NCBI RefSeq assembly: GCF_000002235.5
Contig: NW_022145555.1
Location: forward strand, 710,001 to 774,000
From: Strongylocentrotus purpuratus
Lineage: Eukaryota; Echinodermata; Echinoidea; Camarodonta; Strongylocentrotidae
Length of the DNA: 64,000 nucleotides
Direction of reading: 5' to 3'
Shown here: piece after piece, positions 36,701 through 47,800 of the stretch
Position numbering within the stretch: position 1 is the stretch's first letter
Layout of the letters: each line of letters begins with the position of its first letter
Made by a program: the position numbers and the translations under genes
Notes under the pieces: model-generated
Databases searched by the model: none
What the model was told of the DNA's origin: nothing
What the model saw: only the letters and a program-made list of their open reading frames with translations

Positions 36701-39700
36701 TGTGTTGTGTGGTAAGTGTCGTCATTTGACAAACTTGCATAGGTAAAGTTTCAAGGTACCGCTATGTTTTGAAAGCCTCCTAAGGCTAACTTGATAGAAA
36801 TTTCTTTAAAAAATTGGGAAGTTGCAAGCTTACATGTAAATATGTTTGTTTAATGTATGGACATGTATACTAGTAGATGATAAAGCATTAGAACAAAAGT
36901 ATATGAAAGCATTCTTGCATATTTGTTCTTATAAATGAACAAAATGTGGAAAACAGTCTACATTATGCCAAGAATTTGGATGGATTTCATGGGAATAAGT
37001 ATTTATTTGAATCTTGTAAAATAATCCTTTGAATGTTCACTGAGGGTTTAAGGCTCCATGTACATGTAGGGTCCGTATTAGGGTTGAGTATAATGTATGG
37101 TCCCATTGTTCAAGTTAGTAGTGTGAATCGTGTAGCAAAATTACTACATGGCATCATTGGTTGGTTGGTTTGTTTGTTTTACCTGACTGCTAAGAAAGCA
37201 TGTGTATGCAACCTGGGGAGTGTTTCACAAAGACTAAGATCGACTTTAAAGGTACTATGTCCCTTTTGCAGCCAACCTCAAATGCTGTAGAACTTTGCAG
37301 GAATTATGAATATGTCATGTATGTCATATCTGTGAAATTTAAACGTTAGCAGTGTCCTCATATTCAAATTATGCAAGGAAACCCGTTTACTTGCTAGACT
37401 TCACTGTCAGACACTATTGAGTTACTGACTGGCTTTTTTTCTTCTTTGGTAATAACATACATGAAAAGAGTTGTGAAGGGTACATGAGCATTTGTCTACA
37501 TCAATAACCCACTTGTGATGGCCAAGATTAAACTGATTGAATCTTTGCGCAGCATAAAACGTATGACCATTCGGTACAATTGTCTGAAAATCAAGACTAT
37601 TTCTTTTGGGCTCTACAGCCCTAAAGTCGATTTGACAACTAATAGTCGTTATTTTTCCAACTTTAAGACATTTTCAAGCCCCACCTGTTTTAGGGAAGTT
37701 CTAAATTAGTATTATCTTTCAAATGCAGTTGGAATTTAACTTTTTCATTTTTTGGCGTGCAAATGGGACGTAGTACCTTTAAATTGGACTTAACTCTGGC
37801 AGGCCATCCATGCCACTGGTTGCTCTCAGTTTTTACACTATGTCCTTTTATGAGGTGTTGTGGTCTCTAGTTACTACATGTACATGTACAATGTATGTCA
37901 GTCGACTGGATCGCAAGTAACAGGATTAAATTCCCCCCCCCCCCATTCACCCATGTCCTCGGGAAAGCCATTGACCTACATCTGCCACACTCGACCCAGA
38001 TATAAGAAGTGGGTATCTGCTATTAAAGATTTTGTCCTCAAAGTGCACTGTGTACTGAGAATGGTTGCTAGTGCTATTAATCTGGGGTAATAATTTACAA
38101 CACTCTTTGGAACAGCAGGCATGGGGATGTTGTATCATAATACAATGCACCAGCAAAAAAAATTACATGGCAGCGATGAGCGATTTGGCTCTCAAAAGCT
38201 CCAAAAGTGCTCTGGTATATTGAAAAAAGAGCTGTAGTAAAAAACAATTAAATATTTTAAATACCACTGAGAAAATCGCACTTACAAACACTGAATCCTA
38301 TCAGAGCTTCTGCGAAGGGTACAGTATACAAATGATGCACAGGTTTGAGTGCGTCGGTAGGGATTGTGTGCTCAAGGTACCACATGCACACAATTCCACC
38401 AACCCACGAATTAAACCTGTGCATCATCTGTTTTATAAGATGGGGCCCCGAATTATAGAATTTTTTTTTTTTTTCAAAATACACAAAAAACAAATAATTG
38501 TCACCAAAATAAAATTATCAAAAAAATCATTAGAACAAAAAAATTATGAAAAAAAAAAAGGATATCCAGTAAAAATAATTACATGGTAATTGACCAATCA
38601 GATTGCAGGGATTCTTCTACCCATCTTATAATATTCTTACACTGTTATGCACTGTATAGGAAGAGAATCTTATTATGTTATGCCTTTTAATGATCTTTCA
38701 GTATACGGATCACCTGTGCTTCCAGCAGTGTGGACGCAAGCTCAAGTGTGGTATTCACGCCTGTGAGGAGCCGTGCCATATGGGCAATTGCCCTCCGTGT
38801 CTCCATGCAAGTAAGTCAATGGGAACTCACCTTTCCTGAGTAAAAGCAACGTTTCAGTTTACATTTTGAAAGTAAAAGCTTCTAATGTATCTATGAGGCT
38901 CATATGCAAATAGTAATGTATTGAAATTATAACAAGTGCCTATTGGCTATGAGGAGGGGGAGACAACTGACCCATGCCCCCCCCCCCCCCCTCCCTTTGA
39001 AACCCATTGAACATAGGTAACTATGCATAATTCGCAGTCACACAGGTCAAATTTTGACCAAGTCAAATCAAATATTTGACCAAACTATGCAAAAAATGTT
39101 ATTTACACTTCCTAAGTCAAATTTAGCATGAATCAGATTATTTTTTTGGCAGTCACAACAGAATTGGCATATATTTAGAGTTAACAGTATGAATATATAT
39201 TTGTTCAGATTTTAATCAATAGATTTTTGTATTTTAATTTATAGTTGTATTTTAATTTGAATTTATATACCTTTAGTACACAGCCCCACCCCCCCCCCAT
39301 AAAAAGTGCCCCTTTATTAGGTAATTTTTCAGCACATTGGTGCCCTGCCCCCACCCTCCCTTTTACAAAATCCTTAATCCACCCTTTCTGTACCTCTTTT
39401 CTGATCTAGGTTTTGAAGAGCTGACCTGTCACTGCGGCACTGAGGTTCTGTACCCTCCAATCCCCTGCGGTACCCTGCCCCCGGAGTGCCATCAGCCGTG
39501 CAATCAGAGACATGCTTGCCAGCATACCATCCGACATCACTGCCACAGCGAGGAGAAGTGCCCTCCGTGTGTGGAGCTCACGAGCAAGACATGTATCGGG
39601 GGACATGAGGTGAGTCTTGAAGGATGGTTCGTGATCCAACTTGTGCTATGGACTTATTTCTTTCCCAAACATATCGAGTTAGGATTAGGGTGCCAATTAC

Positions 39701-41157
39701 ATGTAAAGTTAGCTCTTATAGTATAATGCTAGGGATGCCAGTTTTCAGGCACGTGCTGTATTCAGGCTCCAGTAGAAAAACTGATTTTTGAGAATTTATG
39801 GCAAGGAAGAGAGAAACAGAAACGTTGCAGAGAGAGTAAGAGAGAAATAACAATTTATTTTTTGGTGACTGATTTTGCACAATCTTTCTTGTTATGAGCT
39901 TTGTTTCACTTCTGGAGGTTGTCTATCAAAAGTCTCTTTCCTTTCTCTGTTGTTGCAGGTCCGCTACAACATTCCATGCCACGTGCAAGGCATCTCCTGT
40001 GGTCGTCCTTGTGGTAAACCACTGCCCTGTGGCTACCACAATTGCCTCAAAACCTGCCACGCGGTAAGTTTATAGCTTTCAGACATTACTATTAAGTAAT
40101 TTTTTTCATTTGTTCTCCTGAAAAATAAAACATGCAAAGAGGCAAATCAAGAAGTAATTTAAATCCTGGTCACTAAAAAGAATAAATTGCATGATTGGTT
40201 TAGTTAAGAGAATATTGTGTAGATTATCTGAGAAATTTGACATGATGCTTTTAGGGCTTGGCACAAAAATGGTGATAAATATAAATCTGGATTTGTTTAA
40301 TACCCCAGCTCTACCACTTAGCCATCGCGCCTCCTAATGTTTATACTTATCCTTTACAGGGTGATTGCGACCCTGAATGCAAGCAGCCTTGCAAGGTGGT
40401 CCGTGCTGATTGCAAACATCCATGTAGCGTCATCTGCCATGTGGGCTGGCCGTGTCCTCAGGTCACATGTAAAGCAAGGGTAAGTAGAAAGCCTCCTTCA
40501 GACACTATGCGGTATACCACCTCTAAAATGAAGGCTGGCCGTGTCCTCAGATCACATGTAAAGCAAGAGTAAGTCTAAGAATTAAGTCCCCTTCAGACAC
40601 TATCGGTTATACCACGTCTAAAAAACTGCCGCAGCAAAACTCTGTGTGTAAATGAATGGCATCAGGCAATTTTTCTTAGGAGGTATCAAAGAAAACAATG
40701 CAGCTGCACACAATAATAACCCTTATACAGCAAAGATTTGTTTGTAAATGAATAGCATGAGAGAGTATTCGGGAATTATTGAAGAAAACAATGAAGCGGC
40801 ACATAACAATAAGTCAATAACCCCTTAGCATACTCACTGACCTGTGAGTTGGAACTTTGTCAGATAAAGAAATGCATTTTATTTTGTTGTAATGTTTTTT
40901 TTTTCTTCGGTGGTTCACCACCTTCTGTCTAAATTGGCCTTGAAATGCAGAAGGCATGAACCAATTATCGGTTTCATTTTTAAATATTTGTTTAAATATT
41001 TATACATTGCATGTGATTTTAGCAAGATTGAACCAAAACTCAGAGATGCCAACCCTCCCGATTTCATCGGGAGGCTCCCGATAATTCACCCCAACTCCCG
41101 ACCTTACGATCACCATCCTTATCCTCCCGATTTATTTTTTAAAAAAAATTAAAAAAA

Positions 41158-41194
<37 letters not shown>

Positions 41195-42481
41195 CTTCTT
41201 TTTTTATTAATGATTTTTTAATATATATCTGTGAATTGAATGAGAAAAATCGTCTGTTAACTTTAGCATGTAGTAATTCCACTATGGTAAAAGACAAATT
41301 AAGAGTAGCGAAAGATTGTTTCAGCATATGGATCGCCGTAACCAATGCGTGGATATTGACACAGAATCCAAATGGCGGAAAATCAGCAAAAGAAGACCAA
41401 GAAATGGTCTCAGAAGTATAAGACCGAATACAGTATCAAGTACCAGTGTATTCGGAAGTCTGAAAGGAATTCATCATGCATTTTGTACAATTTGTATGTT
41501 ATTTTAAAAAAAAGTGGGAATTATTTAACTAAATACACATGTAAAATGCTGCAAAATAAGGCTCAGATTGCACCAGAGAGCATCTAGAACCCCAGAGCTT
41601 CCAGTTACAAATCCTCCCTATTTCTGTTTTTCAAAAGTTGGCATCTCTGAAAACTGTATAACTATGCTGATTCTAAAAACTCGCTATTCACAATTAATCT
41701 AATCTACTACATATCCAACCATTCAGAATAACTTTGAGAAAGTTTGGTTTACAATATGATTGCATATCATCAATTCCCAAACTCATGATAACACTAAAAT
41801 AATGTGATATTTTATTGGTAGGTAACTGTGAAGTGTCCATGCGGCAGACGAGTACAGATAATGGAATGCCAGGCCAGCGGGAGTGACGGCATTAACAAAG
41901 CACTACAGAAGTAAGTCTACAACAAAGTTCGTGTCATGAAGTATCACAATAAAAGATGTTCAATGCTTGATTGAATTGGCCATTTTCGTAATATAATCAA
42001 ATGAATGCATAAATCTTTGTTAAGTACCATGTTACAAATTATTTCATTCACCAGTCAGAATGCAAATTGTAATGAGGCACTTAAAGATTATGCGTTAAAT
42101 TTGATTACATTACGAAAATGGCCTATTTAATAAGGAAAGACACATGGAAATGTGTTATGTGCTCATTGTGGATGGAGAGTATTTTACCCTCTATTATAAT
42201 AAAATGATTTTATCAAATTTATTTGGGGGGCCCATGAAAATTTGTTTTGCATTGTCTACAAGTGGAGAGTGATGATGATGATAGTGATGATGATGATAAT
42301 GATAATACTGCTGATGATGATGATGACAATGAATTCATTGTTTGTACCTTGCCTCCTCCCTCTTTACACAGGCTGACAGTGTCCAAGTTAGCTGGTAAGA
42401 TCCAGACACTACAACATAATGAAGAAGTAGACATAAGTGAGCTGACGGGTGCTAAGGGCTCTAACAAGGCTAGTAGGTAAG

Positions 42482-42519
<38 letters not shown>

Positions 42520-42543
42520 GTGGTGGTGTTGGTGATGATGATG

Positions 42544-42626
<83 letters not shown>

Positions 42627-44731
42627 GATGATGATGATGATGTTGCAGTGAGTTGATGGGTGCTAAGGGCTCTAACAAGGCTAGTAGGTAAATTCATAAA
42701 TTGCGTTCTCATAGGCAATCTTTTTATTCAGATGGTCATATCTCAGCCAATACTTACCATATTCAATTGGTTTTCAACATTTGAACATTATTTTTGATGC
42801 TCTTTCAGAAAATGAAGAAAAAATTGAGAAATTCTAAAAATAGATTTTTGATGACGTCACACTTCACCACTCTATATTACTCATTTTCAACCTTGGAACA
42901 TGTTTGAACAAGTGAGCAACACTTCAAGTGTCATAATCCAGGGCTCCTCTCTAACGTTTTTCCAAAGGGGGGGGGGGGGGGGGGGGGGGGGGTCCACAGT
43001 TAACATCCGGAGACCCCATATGCTATAGACTTGTGTGTAATCATTATTTCAAAATAAATGTAATATACATCCAAGAATCATGACAGATCAAGTGCTTTGG
43101 AAGGTGAAGTCTCATGTTCTAAAGAAGCACATTTCTTCCTACATTGTATATAATAATTATTTAATTTAAAAATAACACTATTAAAATGTAATAGGACAAG
43201 ATAGGAAACCAATTATTTAGATACTCTGGTTACTCTTCACCCATTGAATACTAAACTAGTAATAACTTGGGCTGTGTTATGTGATTATTTTCATTCTTTG
43301 TTTTATCAGGATTCTTTGCGATGAAGAGTGTGCACTCCAAGAAAGAAATAAGTGAGTATTCATACCATATCCACATTTTCATTTTTCCATAAACGATATA
43401 AGGCATCCCCGCCCGCTTCCTTTTTGAGGGCCGCCTCCCTATTTTGGGGGGGGATTTTTTTTTTTTTTTTTGGATTTTTTAAAAAAAAAAAAATTATTTT
43501 TTTATTTTTTAAAGAAAAAAAACATGAAAAACACTGCTAAAATGGATCTATTTCTGATTTATAAAAAAAAAAAAAAAAAATGTCAGCGGCCATCTTGAAA
43601 AATAGCCCGACTGTCAGGGAAAATGTACCGACTGGCCATTTTGAGCGGCCATTTTGAAAGAAAAAAAAAGGGCCTCCTCCTTCCTATTTTTCAAAAAAAC
43701 AGGACGCTAAACATGTTTTTTTTTTTATTTGGCCTAATCAGATATATAGATTAATTTGTTTCATCTTGCATGGATTGTATTTCAAATTTCACTCAACATT
43801 CCAACAGTCCTGACATTTGGATGGAGAATTTGTCTTCAAGTTATAGTCACAGAATATGTCAGTATACAAGATGATAAATATTTCATTTCATTTAAGGTGT
43901 ATGGATGGGGAATATATAATGCTTCTTTGTCTACCCATCGTGTAATGACAAATTACAAATATTTGTAAATTAATCTGTGCAAGATCCACCTGTCATTATT
44001 AGATAAGAGAGTGGGGATATTCTACAGTCAAAACTGTTTTACTGACCACCTGTATAGAAAGACCACCTCCCTGTAAAGACCACATTTTTTGGTTTCCCTC
44101 CAAAATTGTTTGTCATTGAAACATGTACTAAAGGAACCTGTACTTAAAGACCACCTGCTTTCAAAGACCACTTTTCTTGTCACCCTTGGACGGTCTTTAT
44201 ATACAGGTTCCGCTGTATTACTGGCTTCTGAAGATCAACGCCAACCCCGTGACAGTTGATTTCAGCGAAACTTGCTGTCAAAATAAAGAGATGAAAACGT
44301 TTACAAAGCATATCATTCAACTCACTGTGTAATGAAATGAAATGATAATTTGAAGGGGAAAAAAGGCTCATAACAATTTTCATATTTGTTTTATTTTAAT
44401 CCTGTGCAATATATTATAATATGTAAAGCTTTATGATGATGAATCTTATTGCAATCGTTTGGTTTCTTCTCTCCTTTTTTAGACGGCTTGCTGTTGCATT
44501 GCAGATCAAGAACCCTGAATTGAGTGCAAGCGGTAAAATAACTCAATATGGTGACTTTCTGAAAGAACAAGCAAGGTATTCCCACTCTCTTTCTGATTTA
44601 GCTCATTTACCATGCAATCTAGTCATAGTTTCTTGGAAGATAATTAAATCACGCCTGATAAAAACCAGATTTAAATCGGTTTCCCGATTTTTTTTATTTT
44701 TCCCGATTTTTTCCCAATTTTTTTTTCTTCC

Positions 44732-44803
<72 letters not shown>

Positions 44804-47800
44804 AATTTTTTTTTCTTCCCTATTTTTCCTGATTTTCCCGATTTCCCTCTTATTTTCTCTATTCTTCCCTATTTTGCCCCACAATTTTCTTACTTGAAAG
44901 GGGGGAATGTTGTTAGATGCCATTTTTTCCCCGCGAATCCTCTTTTTTTTTTTACTCAAGGGGGGGCATGGTTGAGGGGAAAACAAAAAAAAAGTTTTTT
45001 TTAATGCTCACTATCACCCCTGATTAAATGTATTTGTTCAGATATGTATAATTGTTTTTATTTTGAAGTTTTTCTTTGACACATGGGGTAGTGGTCATTA
45101 CAAACATTTGTTTTAATTATCATAGAAATATTGATGCTTATCCAAGGAAACCTGTGTAATATTGTCAGGTGGCCTTTCGCCCTGGCTTTAAAAAAAATGT
45201 TGAATCGATTAAAGCATCTGGCAAAGTGTCGCTGACAAAAAAGTTTTGATAAAAAGATTGAAAAAATATAGAATTTAATCTACACATTTCTCTCCTGTTT
45301 ACTTAAAAAGTTTACTTGTATCACATACATTGATAATCAATGTATGGTATAAATATGAAATGTACTCCAATACACTAAATCATTGTTTTAAAATATTGCA
45401 AATACACTTCAAAAAAATTTGAGAAAGTGTTGCCATGTTTTGTTTATTTTTGCTTTGTTTCTAAAGAGAATTTTTTTCTTTGACACAGGAAGCATCCAGG
45501 CTTTGTGGCTGCAATAGAAAAAGAAATGGCTGCATTGGTTGTTTCTGCTCAAAGTGTAAGCATAATCTTTTTATTTTTAATTAATGCAAAGAGTGTGTTT
45601 TAGCCCATTCATTGATATTTTTGTAGAAATTTAATGATTGTCTGTAAATTGGGGAACCCCATGAAGAATAACTATCGGTATTTGTTTCCAACTATACCAG
45701 AAATAAAAATGTGCATTCTACAGTTTATTTATTTAAAAGTAATTTCCATTCCTAATTCTACAATGGAACATGGAATGAATATTAAAATTTTACTACATAG
45801 AATGCATTTTTATGCCTCCGTTACGAAGTAGCCGGAGGCATTATGTTTTCGGGTTGTCCGTCCGTACGTACGTACGTCTGTACGTACGTACGTCCCGTTC
45901 TTGTGATCGCGTTATCTGAAGAACCGATCGATGGATTCCTGCCAAACCTTGGTCATGTATGTATCTTGCAGAGCCGATGAACTGATTAGATTTTGGGGTC
46001 ACGAGGTCAAAGGTCAAAGGTCACAGGGCTCATTAGGTATGCAAAAACAGCTCGTGATCGCGTTATCTGAAGAACCGATTGATGGATTCCTGCCAAACTT
46101 TGGTCATGTATGTATCTTGCAGAGCCAATGAACTGATTAGATTTTGGGGTCATGAGGTTAAAGGTCAAAGGTCACAGGGCTCATTATGTATGCATAAACA
46201 GCTTGTGATCGCGTTATCTCAAGAACCGATTGATGGATTGCTGCCAAACTTTGGTCATGTATGTATCTTGCAGAGCCGATGAACTGATTAGATTTTGGGG
46301 TCACGAGGTCAAAGGTCAAAGGTCACAGGGCTCATTAGGTATGCAAAAACAGCTTGTGATCGCGTTATCTCAAGAACCGATTGATGGATTGCTGCCAAAC
46401 TTAGGTCATGTATGTTACTTGCAGAGCCGATGAACTGATTAGATTTAGTGGTCATGAGGTCAAAGGTCAAAGGCCACAGCACACATTATGTATGCAATAA
46501 CAGCTTGTGATCGCGTTATCTCAAGAACCGATTGATGGATTCCTGCTAAAATTAGGTCATGTATGTTACTTGCAGAGCCAATGAACTGAGTAGATTCTTG
46601 GTTCATAAGGTCAAAGGTCAAAGATCATGGGCTCATTATGTATGCAAAAATAGCTTGTGAACGCATTCTCATTAGAACTGACAGATGGATTACTATTTAA
46701 CTCAGGACATCTTGCAGAGCCAATGAACTGAGTAGATTTTAGGGACATGAGGTCAAAGATCAAAGGGTCATATATATGTATATGAGAAATTGCTTGTAAT
46801 CAGGATATTCTGAGAACCTGTCAATGGATTACAATTGAACTTGAATCCGAAAAATTTCTTCTGTTTTGGTTTGTAAAATTGCTCTATGACGGAGGCATCA
46901 TTTTCGACTGCGCGCAGTCGAATTCCATCTAGTTTTATTTCTTTGTGTGAATTTCTTAGGGTCAAAGGGATTAATAGTGTTCAGTGAACAAGTCAAGCTT
47001 GGTGTACTAGGCATGTATTTTTTCACCTACATGTAAATTCACTGGGCCAATCTGGGCAATGTAAGTTGCGATTCGTCCAAATCAATAGCAAGTCCTCCAA
47101 TCAATTGCAAGTTTGCAGTCTCCTATCTCTTATGTATATAGTTGCGATTGATATCAACCCTATATTGTGTAGAGGTATCGTGGTGGAGTGGATATGTCAC
47201 CGGACTGTGGATCACAAGGTCTGCAACTCAAGTTCCACCGCAGCACTAATGTCCTTAAGCAAGATATTAATCTACATTTGCCACATTCGACCCATGTCAA
47301 TGCGTAACCGGCAGAAATTAATTCCTTGGAATGCTGGAGCGCTATAATGGCAGTCATGCTAAAGCTGGGGTATTAATCGTGAAGTGCCACAAGTGTCAAG
47401 TCTGATGGACGTGAGCGCTAAAGCCTAAACAAGATCCCACTATTATTCAGGCCTGTTAATTACCCAATTTTTCTTTTTCCCCCGATTTGTTTTCTTTTCT
47501 TTTCATCCTGATTTTACCCCTATTCTCTTGATTTTTCCCTTATTTTCCCTATTATTCCCTTTTTTTCCCAATTTTCTTACTCAAAAGAGGTGAATGCTAT
47601 TTTTTTGTCTGCGATTTGAAAACAAATTTTTTAGTGCTCACTATCACCACTGATTCTTGTTGTTATTATTATTGCTATTATTATAATTATAACTTTCCTC
47701 ACACTATTATGTAATAGTCCAAGCAGGCCAGTAGAAGCCACGCCTTCCCGTCCATGATGAAGAACCACCGTAGAATCATCCATGAGCTGTCTGAATTCTA

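Larger units (their letters stand above)
36712..38701 (+). other. NFX1 intron 6 contents
   Basis: Contains an inverted SINE-body fragment (about 37150-37213), a GTGTTTCACAAAG element split by another element (37213-37860), a SINE-like piece with TCTGCCACACTCGACCCA (37880-38110) and an imperfect palindrome (38332-38427). No exon is visible in the remainder. Confidence 0.6.

Noticed and set aside
42409..42718. Poly-His and poly-Ser open frames
   Set aside because: Translations of the GAT/ATC microsatellite.
45931..46433. Three similar 66-67-codon frames in a row ([14 protein letters not shown]...)
   Set aside because: They repeat because the DNA is a 151-bp tandem repeat. The frame shifts from unit to unit and there is no continuous protein.
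45904..46808. Evenly spaced repeats reminiscent of a CRISPR array
   Set aside because: The units are directly abutting 151-bp repeats without unique spacers, in an animal genome and bounded by transposon-like ends.
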